Positions 22,329-32,155 of a DNA stretch of 64,000 nt are shown one piece after another. Both the position numbers and the translations under genes were made by a program. Positions within the stretch are counted from its first letter, which is position 1, and every line of letters starts with the position of its first letter. The notes under the pieces were generated by a model, which worked only from the letters and a program-made list of their open reading frames with translations, did no database searches and was not told the DNA's origin. Origin of the DNA: Psococerastis gibbosa (Eukaryota > Arthropoda > Insecta > Psocodea > Psocidae); NCBI GenBank assembly GCA_963971405.1, contig OZ020488.1, positions 1,984,001 to 2,048,000 of the forward strand, read 5' to 3'.

Positions 22329-22926
22329 TGGACGTAAATAAGTAAGTAAGTAAATAGTATATTACAGTTTTTCTTGTGCAGTTTACCAGGTCTACCCCAG
22401 TACTAAGTACTCAAAGAGACTTGTATCACTGGGGTAATTTCAAGAATACATTAAATTTTAAAGGCTTATTAGAGAACAATTACAATTACTTACGGTCAAA
22501 ATAAAAATATAAAAAACTATCAATATTATAATTATGGCTCTGATTGAGCCTTAGTCAATGTAAATGTATATTTTAGAATATAAAATTAAATATTTACAGA
22601 TGCTGGTCCAGTATAAAATATTTAAGAAATGTTAGTTTAAAAATACAAAATAGAGTTGAACAATTTAAGAATACTATATAAATTAACAAATTAAAATAAC
22701 AGCAACAGTAAGTACATATATCGTAGATTAAAATACTATTTAAACATCTTAGCAGTGCAAATGAAGTCTAATATAATTATTGGAACAGTAGAATTTTTAA
22801 TGTTAAGTCATCACAGCCCGCTACGTATTCTTTCAATAATTTATAGTATTGCTTGTTGGGATTTCTTATAGATTTGAGGCCAGTTGGTCTTGCCCTACCA
22901 ACGACCACATCGAGTCTCGGCCATTA
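22329..22926 (-). mobile_element. Possible LINE 3' region ending in a TTTACTTACTTACTT tail
   Basis: Read on the minus strand, an open stretch of about 46 codons (LDVVVGRARPTGLKSIRNPN and following) ends in a stop near 22780. A long AT-rich UTR-like region and a TTACTTACTTACTTATTTAC end follow at 22330-22350. The tail type and position resemble LINE ends elsewhere here. The upstream part is cut by the family-A insert at 22927. The peptide family is not recognised. Confidence 0.3.
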
Positions 22927-23794
22927 TTGCTTTCCAATTTATACGTAGTATAAGGAAAGCTTTGTGATGGTCGAAATTTTCGTTTCCGAGATTTCAACGG
23001 ATTTACACGTTTTGAGGTCCCAGGAACCTAAAAAAGTGGTTTTTACGAAATGTCTGTCTGTCGCTCTGTCTGTATGTCTGTCTGTGCGTTGATTTCCGGG
23101 CAAACTACTCGGTCGATTTAGATGAAATTTGGCATGTAGGTTCACAAACATTATACCTCGAGACTATTTTTTTTATTTTGGGCTAACTCAATTTGGCGGG
23201 GGGGGGGGGGGGTTTATTCTCAAAAAACTCAACAACAAAAACGTCTAAAAAAATTATTTCTCAAAAACGGCTCCAACGATTTCTTTTAAATTCACATAGG
23301 CTATATTGTAGTCGTTATTAATTTTAACAAAATGCGGGGGGTCGCTTGCCCCTTGATAGTTTGCTTCTGGGGGTAAAAAAAATAACAATAACTTAATTTT
23401 AAAGAGAAATGACTAAAAAATAATTTTTCTGCGGAACCTTTCTATTGATGATTTCTACCTTCAGGTATGTTTTAGGTGTTCAATAGGGTAACAAAAACGG
23501 AAAGGTTGCTTTCTTCTGTGGAAAATTTTTGTTGTTGAGAAATTATGTAAAATTCACGCTCCAATACATTACGTGCCATGTTTCATTGTTACAACTGTTA
23601 CAATGTATTGGTCTGCTCATTCCAGAATATGCCATTAAGTTTTAAGGGGTTCTAATATATTGAGGTGGACCCCCGCCCCCTCGATGGATCTGAAATTTAA
23701 CCATAGGGAAATTATTTCCTATGAAATTACACATGTCTATATCTGCTAATTTATAAATTGGAAAGCATGTTCGAGTAAACTCGGACCGGTTCTT
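22927..23794 (+). mobile_element. Family A element, copy 5
   Basis: Full length, 868 bp: TTGCTTTCCAATTTATACGT at the start, GTCTGTCTGTCGCTCTGTCT near 23050, a G-run near 23200, and TTCGAGTAAACTCGGACCGG near the end. The 3' third is more diverged than in other copies. No open frame is conserved between copies. Confidence 0.85.
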
Positions 23795-24290
23795 ACTATT
23801 GTTTCCGAATGAATTTCTAGCCATTGGCAAACTAGTTCACTCTTCGATGTCAACCCACACCGGTTTCAAGTGCCAATGGGCAAGCTGAGACATGCTTATC
23901 CATCCATTGTCATTGTAACAGGTACGACTTAACCAAGAACGGGAACGAGTCATATTGGCTTCTAGGTTTACGTATTCTACAGTCGTTCGAAGCTATGAAA
24001 ATACCCTTGTTGTATGCATATGGAGAATATAGGGGACTACGTGTTTCTCATACTTTAAGAAATATTGTAATAAGATCCAACCAGACCCTGTAAATGGTCC
24101 CCGCTTACCTGTCTTCTAAGAGAAACTGTTAAATGCTGTTGGAAGCCCTATCTAGTAATGACAGGTCATCTTATAATCAATAATGTGTATTTTTTCCTAA
24201 AAGAGTATAAAATTAATAGCCTTTACTATATGGGGAAAACTCCTAAGCTCACTATACTGGAAGGAGCTTCCCAGTTCCCGTCCATCATCT
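23795..24290 (+). repeat. Family B repeat, longest copy
   Basis: Contains TTTCTAGCCATTGGCAAACT, TCGATGTCAACCCACACCGG and CTTAACCAAGAAC, which recur in reverse at 27500-27790 and in part at 41385-41600. Its right half recurs at 10625-10990. Non-coding, class unknown. The left edge coincides with the end of family-A copy 5. Confidence 0.5.
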
Positions 24291-24639
24291 GTGCGATAAA
24301 AAAAAAATATATATGTATATTTATTTAAACAAATTGAATGACGTATAGATAGATAAGATAACAACAACCAACTCCTTTTCTACTCGAAATTTTTTATAAC
24401 GCATTTCAACATAATTACAATATGTTCTCGTAGATAAATTAGCTAGGTCTGCAATATTTTATAATATCATGTCAATAGAAATTCACAGGGGGTAGTTAGA
24501 GGGGCGGAAAACAACAGGTATAACGGTTGTGCATGGATATTAGATGAGGGGGTTGATTTGGCATATTGATTCGGATTTCTTGGGGGGTGGGGTGGGGGGG
24601 GGGGGTGCATCAGCTATGCATGGCCGCTGATGGAGATAT
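24291..24639. other. No gene recognised
   Basis: AT-rich DNA followed by a GGGGGGTGGGGTGGGG run near 24585. Nothing else is identified. Confidence 0.35.
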
Positions 24640-25810
24640 TTCGCGAGTGACCGGCCAGATTAATTCAGATGCAGCGCGGCATATTAGATGTGGCTACTTG
24701 CTGTACCATGCATTATTACTGCAACTCACTCATTTCATCCCCGTGTAACTGCAATGACTCAGTGGCGTATATAGTTTTAGTTGGTGTTGTTTAAGTTCTT
24801 ATTATTATTTCCGCGAGTGTCTAGCCAGATCCATTTAGATGCAGAGCGGCATATTAGATGGGGCTACTTGTTGCTTTCCAATTTATACGTAGTATAAGGA
24901 AAGCTTCGTGACGGTCCAAATTTTCGATTCCGAGATTTCAACGGATTTACACGTTTTAAGGTCCCAGGAACCCAAAAAAGTGGTTTTTACGAAATGCCTG
25001 TCTGTCTGTCTGTCTGTTTGTCGATTTCCGGGCAAACTACTGGGTCGATTTTGATGAAGTTCGGCATATAGGCTCACAAACATCATACCTCGGGACCATT
25101 TGTTTTATTTTGGGCTAACTCAATTTGGGGGGTTTTAATTTTCAAAAAACTTCAAAAAAACGTCTAAAAAAATTATTTTCCATAAACGGCTCCAACGATT
25201 TCTTTCAAATTCACATATATTGTAGTTGTTGTTAATGTTGATAAAATGCGGGGGGTCGCTTGCCCCTTGATAGTTTGCTTCTGGGGGTAAAAAAATAAAA
25301 ATGACTAAATTTTAATGAAAAATGACTAAAAAATAATTTTTCTGTGACACCTTTCAATCGATGATTTCTAATTTCAGGTATGTTTTAGGTGTTAAATTGA
25401 GTAACGAAACCGGACAGGTTGCTTTCCCAAAAAAGTATTTTGGTTTTGTACAAAAAAATGTTTTTTTGAAAAAGTGGTAGACAATTCACGCTCAAATGCA
25501 TTGCGTGCCCTGCCAGTATTGCTGTGTGGTAATGTGTTGGTCTGATCTGTCTAGAATTTACCTCACCACCAGTGACGAGTGACGTCAGGTGGACACCCCC
25601 CCCCCCCCGAAATATCGGAAATTTAACCATAGGAAAATTATTTACCATGAAATTACTCATTTTCTCTATCTACTAATTTTGATACATTGGAAAGCATGTT
25701 CGAGTAAACTCGGACCGGTTCTTGTATTTGCGTCCATGCATTATTACGGATCCTCCCCTTGTACCTGTATATAGCTACTGCAATGACTCAGTGGCGTATA
25801 TAGTTGTTGT
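24640..25810 (+). repeat. Tandem duplication whose second unit holds family-A copy 6
   Basis: Unit 1 (24640-24800) and unit 2 (24813-24870 plus 25735-25810) share CGCGAGTG-C-GCCAGAT, ATGCAG-GCGGCATATTAGAT, CCATGCATTATTAC and GCAATGACTCAGTGGCGTAT in order. Unit 2 is interrupted after GGGCTACTTG by the 853 bp family-A element. Unit 1 therefore shows what the target looked like before insertion. Confidence 0.75.
24871..25723 (+). mobile_element. Family A element, copy 6 (best reference copy)
   Basis: The ends are TTGCTTTCCAATTTATACGT and CTCGGACCGGTTCTT. The 5' TTTCCAATTT is matched inverted by AAATTGGAAA-type sequence near the 3' end (subterminal inverted repeats). The centre has GTCTGTCTGTCTGTCTGTTT followed by CAAACTACTGGGTCGATTTT. 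The 3' end can fold as CGAGT-AA-ACTCG. Subterminal repeats, a GTCT microsatellite and a 3' hairpin are features of Helentron-derived HINE elements (DINE-1, Lep1). No Rep/helicase is encoded. Confidence 0.85.
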
Positions 25811-25848
25811 CCGATAGATATTACTATTATACTACTTACTAACTTAAC

Positions 25849-26240
25849 GTGTCCGGGTCTATGGCATGTTTCAAAATGTGGCGGAACTCCATCCAAGAAG
25901 GCACTGAAAGTTCGAAGGTAGGGGATGACCTCCGGCACTCACTGCATGGAGAGGTAACTGGTAGCAGCCGTCAGAGGTTCAGGAAGAGCTTTATCAGTTG
26001 GGCCTCACGGGAACAGAACAGCCAGCCTCATCCGAATCTAACCACTGACAAATACAACACAAATATCAAGGAATAAATTGCTGACCAGGGCCTCAATAGG
26101 CTAAGAATGGAGGTCACACGTTGCCACGGTAACTGGTGTAGGCAGAGGAGCCGATCTGCATTCTGCGACTGTGGGCAACTGCAACATGACAACCACCTTT
26201 TGAGTGTCCGACTTGTCACCACGAGGACCTTCTTGAAGCC
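25849..26240 (+). pseudogene. RTE-like LINE C-terminus, frameshifted
   Basis: The segment in frame at about 26084-26226 reads LNRLRMEVTRCHGNW and then CDCGQLQHDNHLL. That is the LNR-R ... C-CG--Q---HLL pattern found at the C-terminus of many LINE ORF2 proteins, notably RTE-like ones. An open frame of 75 codons upstream (25849-26076, in a different frame) probably belongs to the same protein after a frameshift. The last Cys of the motif is not in place. No reverse transcriptase remains and no tail was found. Confidence 0.55.
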
Positions 26241-26254
26241 AATAACTATTATTA

Positions 26255-26638
26255 TATGCCCATTCCATTGACCGGCTAGGGCTATTTCCAAAAACGGTGA
26301 CGTGGTAGCAGACATTCAAGACTTAGGTGGCGTTTCCACCGACCTCGCATTGCAGAATTGACGGAAATGTTTATTTTCCTCTATGCCATAGTTAAAATTG
26401 ATCAATGATCATACAGTAAAATCACAAACAAACAAACTAAAATTAAAAAATGGCTTCATGGGATATGTTAAGTACAAACATTTTAATAGATTTCTATAAA
26501 AAGAAAAATTCTAATTTCCGTCAATGTCATTTGCATTCTGCAATGCGAGGTCGGTGGAGACGCCACCTAACTCTTGAATGTCTGCTACCACGTCACCGTT
26601 GTTGGAAATAGCCCTAGCCGGTCAATGGAATGGGCGCC
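26255..26638. mobile_element. Palindromic MITE family C, copy 3
   Basis: TTA at 26252-26254 and TTA at 26639-26641 flank a 384 bp copy. The left end is worn (TATGCCCATTCC), the right end is intact (GGTCAATGGAATGGGCGCC). The core GGTGACGTGGTAGCAGACAT and its complement are present. It sits just after the LINE C-terminus remnant. Confidence 0.85.
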
Positions 26639-26641
26639 TTA

Positions 26642-27499
26642 GGGCGGATTCTTATGTACTCCCTTTAACGTTGTTGTTCGTTGTATGCACCGAATTGCCG
26701 ATATTCTTCATTATAACAAATGTCTGATTCGACAACATTGCCCCATAAGCTCCCAGCCATAAACTCCTCCCAGCCACAGCTTATGTCTGATGATACACAC
26801 GGACGATATGGACGCCGATGATTTGTCATGTCAAGGCTGTACCCAGATTTTCTGAGAGAGGCGGGGGCGGGGGGGGGGGGGTTCAGCCGATAATACAATG
26901 CACGTATGAAATGCAATCAAATTAAATGCTATGTATTCAACGTTCAAGTATAAAAGTAACTTATCCCCACATGTTATACCCTGAAAATAGGGGGGGGGGG
27001 GGCGCGGGGGTCTCCCCCAGGAATAATATTAGAGAAAACGGGCTCGAAATAGTGGTATTTTTCGCATTTTGATAGCAATATGGTTTAGATTTTATCAGCG
27101 AATAGCCTATTCAGTACATATAGAGTATATTCACATAACTGCTAACATAGGGGCGGGGGAAATGAGTGAAGAAATAGGCCCAGAATTGGAGTTTTACACA
27201 TTTTTACACTGCAAGAATTTTTAAAATGAACCGGGGGCCCAGGGGTTTGAACATTGATTATTCTATAGCCTACTACAATATCATTCTAAAATTATTCGAG
27301 TATTTTACTCTGTTTTTCAATGTCGTAAACTACTAGTAGTACTAGCATTTTACTAAAAAAAAATCAATTTATATTGAATATTGCTGCTTTTTCGGCGCCC
27401 CCCCATCCAAAGGCTCACCATAATCTGAACCGTGACGGGTACCGTACACATGATTTACATACTCCATATTGTACATTGCAGATTTAATATTGGTGCACA
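26642..27499. other. Non-coding, with dispersed minisatellite family G fragments
   Basis: G runs lie at about 26869 and 26990. Near 27000 the words GGGGGTCTCCCCCAGGAA and GGGCTCGAAATAGTGG resemble units of the 53.7-55.1 kb array, as does GAAATAGGCCCAGAATTGGA at about 27170. No gene is seen. Confidence 0.4.
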
Positions 27500-27790
27500 T
27501 GCATATCTGTACTTGGTTAAGTCATGGCTTCGCCTGTTTCATTGCGTTAATTGTAAGCTTGCCTCAGCTTGTCCATTATCGCTTGTAGCCGGTGTAGGTT
27601 GACATCGAGAACGTATACCAGTTTGCCAATAGCCAAAAATTCATAAGGAAACAATACAAATAATGTCCGAAATCCATGGGGACGTTGGCTTTGGACAAGG
27701 AACCTATGGGCCTGTAAAAAATCCTTGAATGTAGACAACAAACAATGTACCTAGATATTGTTGCGACAGGTCTCCAATCCCACAAAGCGA
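27500..27790 (-). repeat. Family B repeat, reverse copy
   Basis: The reverse complement matches 23810-23945: GAATTTTTGGCTATTGGCAA, GATGTCAACCTACACCGGCT and CTTAACCAAGTAC. AATGTCCGAAATCCATGGGG is also present, and is shared with 41430 and 8697-8722. Non-coding. Confidence 0.5.
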
Positions 27791-28059
27791 TTAATGCATA
27801 GTCTTATTATAACCCCCATCAAATCTACCATTCAGTTTATCAACGTTAAAAATCGGTATAAAAACACGATATCAGAAACAACCCCAAAAATCAAAGGATT
27901 GAAAAAATAAGTCAAGTGTCAAGTGTTATATAAAAAATAGAGGCAACACACAGCAAAGGGGGCGGTAGTGGGGGGGGGGGGGTTGAAGAGAAGAGATCGC
28001 AGCCAGAGAGAAGCCTTTTTAAACGTTCGTTAACATCAGAATAAGATGGGTTGACTCAA
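27791..28059. other. No gene recognised; G13 run
   Basis: AT-rich sequence changing to GC-rich at about 28050. A poly-G tract lies at about 27970-27982. It may contain distal promoter sequence of the exon downstream, but no core element is evident. Confidence 0.3.
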
Positions 28060-28234
28060 TAAGGGGAGGGTCCGTACATGCGCGCTGCGGAAAACCGGGG
28101 TCACGTGACCTCACGGAAAACTACCCCCTCCCCTGGCCGCGGGTGTTTGTGATGGCTGCCGCCAGTTTCCACCCCAAGCCCGTCAGCGATGGACGGGAGC
28201 CGCGGCGGAACAAGTGTGTGATGGTGGCCCGACG
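28060..28234 (+). promoter_or_regulatory. GC-rich promoter/5'UTR island
   Basis: A sudden CpG-rich stretch in an AT-rich region, with the palindrome GTCACGTGAC at 28100-28109 (an E-box/USF-type site), GGCCGCGGG and GATGGCTGCCGCC. It runs directly into the first coding exon. This looks like the CpG-rich, TATA-less promoter or 5'UTR of a housekeeping or developmental gene. The transcription start cannot be placed from sequence alone. Confidence 0.45.
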
Positions 28235-28238
28235 ATGA
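28152..28238 (+). CDS. Upstream ORF overlapping the main start (ATGA)
   Basis: ATG at 28152 opens 28 codons (MAAASFHPKPVSDGREPRRN and on), with a TGA at 28236-28238. That stop overlaps the main ATG at 28235 as ATGA. A second uORF begins at 28189 and stops at 28219-28221. Overlapping stop-start pairs can favour reinitiation or repress the main frame, so a translational control role is possible. An upstream spliced exon could change this layout. Confidence 0.35.
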   Translation: MAAASFHPKPVSDGREPRRNKCVMVARR

Positions 28239-28447
28239 CCGAGTGCTTCGACCACTTCTCGTCGTTCCAGCTGTCGTTCAAGGACGTCAAGGTCAAGCTG
28301 AAGGAGGAGATGTACTCCCCGGACAAGATGATGAACGGGAAACCCTTACCACCCCCCATGTCCGCGCCGGGGGGCTGTTTTCCGGGGAGGTACTCTCCTA
28401 CATATAGATCAGCGGACCCTATGCGACGGTGCATGCCGAATCCATCG
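28235..28447 (+). CDS. First coding exon of an unidentified gene (possible regulator)
   Basis: ATG at 28235 starts 71 codons ending exactly at TCG|GTAAGT, a strong splice donor at 28448, in phase 0. The region is GC-rich in an AT-rich window, as expected for a real exon. The peptide begins MTECFDHFSSFQLSFKDVKV and ends GRYSPTYRSADPMRRCMPNP plus S. It has a charged KLKEEM part, a KPLPPPM proline patch and an Arg/Met/Pro tail, with no signal peptide or membrane segment. I know no catalytic motif in it. The tail faintly recalls N-termini of LIM-domain-binding (Chip/Ldb) proteins, from memory only and not verified. The next exon is not identified. It may lie beyond the window or be a short exon I missed. 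Confidence 0.65.
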
Positions 28448-28639
28448 GTAAGTTGACTGTGGTTCCTATAGTAGTTTTTTAGGCTCCTCACTTTCGTAAA
28501 TGTGTGGTTGTTATGCTGGAACATCTATAGATCTGCAATCCTGAACCCATTCGCAAATAGGTTGTGGCGTCACTGGCGTGAAGTTGAATATCAAAGATGC
28601 CGGGATTTTTGAACGGAATACTTGTATAGTTTCGTGTGG
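28448..28639 (+). other. Start of putative intron 1
   Basis: Begins with the donor GTAAGT and continues in AT-richer, stop-rich sequence. It contains no repeat family that recurs elsewhere in the window. Confidence 0.45.
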
Positions 28640-28718
28640 GCTTTGTTTTCTAAGGAGGTACTCGCCTATGTTGACATTAGTAGACCCCATTGGACGGTCT
28701 TTGAACCAATCAGTAAGT
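28640..28718 (+). repeat. Diverged copy of the exon's 3' end with splice-like borders
   Basis: AGGAGGTACTCGCCTATGTT through ACGGTCTTTGAACCAATCA aligns to the exon end (AGGTACTCTCCTACATATAG to AATCCATCG). It is followed by GTAAGT at 28713, like the exon. The frame is still open: RYSPMLTLVDPIGRSLNQS against RYSPTYRSADPMRRCMPNPS. The left border is TTTGTTTTCTAAG, which resembles an acceptor. A 58 nt cassette (28655-28712) would shift frame if spliced in after exon 1, so a relic is more likely than a used exon. Confidence 0.55.
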
Positions 28719-29640
28719 TTGGTTTAGGTCCTTAGTTTTAAACACGGAAAACCTGATAAATATATTCCCCAGCAGGCACAGCAGCACTAACAATATAAAT
28801 GAGGAGCTTGGTTACAAACGTGGCCAACTCCATTTTTTCACCAAATGGGGTTTTGAACCGACCTTGCAGAAAATTTTAATGTCCACCTTCACGTTGTAAT
28901 ATAAAGTGACAAAAGCAGCCACATTGCGCACAGAAGCGCTGAGAAGTCTAAGGTTAGCTATAAACTTCATGCAATTTTCAACAAAAAATCCGCTCTCATG
29001 AAAAATTCTATACAACTTGGAATTGGCCATGTTTGTAAACAGCCTCCTCAAATAACGAATCCGGGAATAAGTGTAAATTATCCTAAATAACCTCCATCAA
29101 AAGTGTAAATTTACTTATGGGAATTAAAGCGAATTAACAATTTTATTATAAACGAAAATTGTTTTTCAACAGAGACTAATTTTATTGCTGTTGATTGTTG
29201 CATATGTTTGACGTACGCAGAACAATTTTTTTCATGTCTTTATTGGACTCAATATGACAAAACAGTTAAATGTCGTTTACTTTGGAGTCGTTCCTAGACA
29301 CGTTCAGTGCGATCTCTTACAATCAAGATATTCGCATCCAACACCACATGCAGATTTAGCACCAATCATTTTTTTTCGTTTTACCGAAAACAAAGCGCGG
29401 TAGCTACAGGCAGGTACGCTTGTGATCGTATCGTATAGGCAACAAGCATATAATATAATAGTCGACTTATTATAAGATGTAACGGAGGAAAAAACACAAA
29501 GAGTAATGTACATACTTGAGACCATTCCTCGGGTATGTTATTGTTGGCCATTGACTCCATTGTTGCTATGCCTTCTGGGTTTGTTTAGTTCAGAAGAATA
29601 TTTTATCACATGGTGCCTACATTTTTTAGTAGGAACATTT
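28719..29640. other. Intronic, nothing recognised
   Basis: AT-rich DNA. The 28812-29051 and 29304-29525 minus-strand frames have no domain features. A CTGGGTTTGTTTAGTTCAG stretch at about 29576 may be another worn copy of the exon-related unit. Confidence 0.35.
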
Positions 29641-29940
29641 CATAAACTTTCCCTGGGGTTTGTTTTTTCAGGGTGGTATACTACTGGGACCTTAAGCTAC
29701 GGAGTCGAACCCTCCTGTTAGTTAATTGTATGGTCCCTAGCTAGTTTTCTTCATTCGGATAGTGCCTGGAATAGGCTCTGAGTTATCTGTCCTGTAAACT
29801 TGCGTTGGGGTTCGTATTCCGAGATGTTTGACCAACCTGTCTATAAAGTTTGATTCGTGTACCACTATATCTTTCTGGTTTTTGATTGGGAATTTCACGA
29901 ATTTCCGAGGAAGTACTCGCTAGATCGCTTGTCCTGGGTC
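29641..29940 (+). repeat. Further worn copies of the exon-related unit
   Basis: TGGGGTTTGTTTTTTCAGGG then GGTATACTACTGGGACC (29654-29690), TTGGGGTTCGTATTCCGAGA (29805) and TTTCCGAGGAAGTACTCGCT (29896) all follow the pattern of the exon 3' end and its approach. Only the last is easily aligned (GAGGAAGTACTCGCTAGATC against GGAGGTACTCTCCTACATAT). Confidence 0.4.
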
Positions 29941-30239
29941 GCTGTCAATAAATAAATTTTCCAAATTCGTCCGGGAATGGCTGATGAGACGGGAAGAGGT
30001 GGAATCTTTATTTGAATCTTTATTTGAAATAGTGGACTAGACTGTTATGTGTTTACGAGAGATCTGTTATTAATATGTAAGTGTATAGTTTAATAAGTTA
30101 AATTAAGTCTAATTGATTTTTTTTCTTTTTCTTTAGTTTTAGAGTAGGGTAAATTGTTATAGGTCTCCATGTGGGGCTTTACAATTATTGTATTTAAATT
30201 GTTCTATATTTAAGACATTCATTCATTCATTCAATCATT
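29920..30239 (+). mobile_element. LINE 3' end with ATTC repeat tail
   Basis: GGTCTCCATGTGGGGCTTTA, an AATTATTGTATTTAAATTG stretch and an ATTCATTCATTCATTC tail at about 30218-30238 form a typical LINE 3'UTR. It seems to split the fourth exon-related copy: AGATC precedes it near 29914 and AGATCAGTGGGTTCTATATG follows at 30240. No coding sequence remains. Confidence 0.45.
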
Positions 30240-30297
30240 CAGATCAGTGGGTTCTATATGCGACGGTACATGATAATGTCGAAGCTATCGGTGTGGT
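30240..30297 (+). repeat. Right part of an exon-related copy
   Basis: AGATCAGTGGGTTCTATATG, CGACGGTACATGATAATGTC and GAAGCTATCGGTGTGGTT align to the exon's AGATCAGCGGACCCTATGCG, ACGGTGCATGCCGAATCCAT and CGGTAAGTT. The donor is degraded to GGTGTGG. It resumes directly after the LINE tail. Confidence 0.55.
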
Positions 30298-31911
30298 TAA
30301 AAATAGCAAAATATGCTTCCTAGTTTTTTTTTCTTACCCATTTTGAAAAAGTAGCTTATTTTCCGTTTTTCCTGTTGCTCAGAATAACCTGTATTTTTTC
30401 AGTTTTGCTTATATTCGTATGTTGTAATTTCCATTTTTTTAAGTTAACCTCTTTACTCCCTGTTTTGAAGGGAAACTGCGATCACAAACGCCGTGGACAA
30501 TGGGGTTGGAAATGGAAATTAGTTACTTTTTATGTTTTCTCTGTCTTTCACCATTTCATGAGTTCCATACACTCATCTAGTCTTCCACCTCCCATATTTT
30601 TTGGCGCACATGAGACATCAGTAGAGGACATTGTATCACAATGAATTGGGATTGCATTTTCTAGACCTACCATTAATTAATCCCATTAACCTATATTCTA
30701 CCATAATTAAACACATTAATATAATTTAATTAATGAGGTTCAGAAAGGCACCATCATCCCCAAATTAATGTAAATCTCACGTGGCATAGAATAGAGATTT
30801 TTACATAACAAAGTAAGCTTTTACTGTCTATTAATCTAAATAATGACAGACAGATTGGGAAACATAAAGTTCGTAAAGCAATGCATTATTAACATGACGA
30901 CAAATACGACAATGATTTGTAACATGAAAATGGGGGTTGACCTTGAGATCATGAGATCACAGCTAGGGTCCAAACTTAAATAGGAGATAAGCTCCTGAAT
31001 GAATCATGAATGAATGATTATAATTGAGCCTTCGAAGGTTGGGAAGGGATCAAGTTTGTCGCAACAAGAAGAGGACAGCATGAATGTTGGATAAGGAAAT
31101 GCATAATGTATTAGTCTACACCGACAGTCCTTCTCACCTCTAATTACCTTCTTTAACTAACTCTTTGGCAATTCCCTCCGCTCTCCGCCTATTCCTCACA
31201 CTTTTCAACACCGAAGAAATGGTAGTTTGCGCGGAGCACACACTTTGGTGAGAATGCTGTAATTAAATTGCTATATATACAGTGATTCACAGTTAAGAAT
31301 GATAACCTAACAACTCTTTGGCTGCGCTCTCTGTCTATTTCTCACACTAAAAGTGCTCAAGTAGGCATACTTGAACATATACTTACGTGTAAATAATACA
31401 AAAAAACACGAAAGTGCGGGAAAAATAATATTAAAGAAAAGTTTGTAGTGTAGTCCAAGCAACTCACTAGATGCAGTGGGCCGATCAATAATAATTGATC
31501 ATGGCAATTGGTATTAACTTACTCCTGGGGTTAAAACTGTAAACAAACAAATTGTGAATAGCACTTTCCATTGTAAAATTATGTTGTTTACATTTTTAAG
31601 ACCCGGGTATTATATTAACCCCGGTATTATAATCGCCATGATCGGGCCGCAGTAAGAGGACTCATTCGCGTGCTTATAAATATGTATATATACTTAAGTA
31701 TTATTTTTAACTAAATTTCTACGACAGATATTTTGATATTGATAAGCAGGCTTGGTAATAATTAATTTCAGCGGCACTTGTCGCATATATACTAAGTTAC
31801 AATATATTACACATGGGATATACTGTATACTCGCAATTTACAGCGAGATACCTGGCAAATATAGAAATTGGTTAAATAAAATAATGGTGACTGTGTCAGT
31901 AATCGACAATA
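30298..31911. other. No gene recognised
   Basis: AT-rich, mostly unique-looking, intron-like. The open frame of 89 codons at 30375-30644 is Phe/Leu/Ser-rich from T-rich DNA and has no domain. CTCTTTGGCAATTCCCTCCG (31160) and CTCTTTGGCTGCGCTCTCTG (31312) begin a diverged duplication of about 150 bp. Confidence 0.35.
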
Positions 31912-32155
31912 CAATATAAGGAAAGCTTTGTGATGGTCATAGTTTTCGATTTCGAGATTTCAGTGGGTTTACACGTTGTGAGGTCCCAGGAACCAAAACA
32001 GTGTCTGTTTCTTTTGATGAAATTCGGCATTTAGATTCACAAGAATCAAGTCTCGGGAAAATCATTTACATTTTGGACTTACACAGTTTTGGGGGATTTT
32101 GTCCCTCAAAAACTCCAAAAAGGAGCAAAAAAATTATTTCTAAAAAACGGCTTCC
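31912..32155 (+). mobile_element. Family A element, truncated copy 7
   Basis: Has AAGGAAAGCTTTGTGATGGT, ACACGTTGTGAGGTCCCAGG and GATGAAATTCGGCATTTAGA in family-A order, but the GTCT microsatellite is deleted. It stops near AAACGGCTTCC. The 5' terminal 15 bases are missing. Confidence 0.65.

Noticed and set aside
28655..28712. Functional alternative exon
   Set aside because: Splice-like borders and an open frame are present, but 58 nt would shift frame after a phase-0 donor and the acceptor is weak. Kept as a relic and a finding instead.
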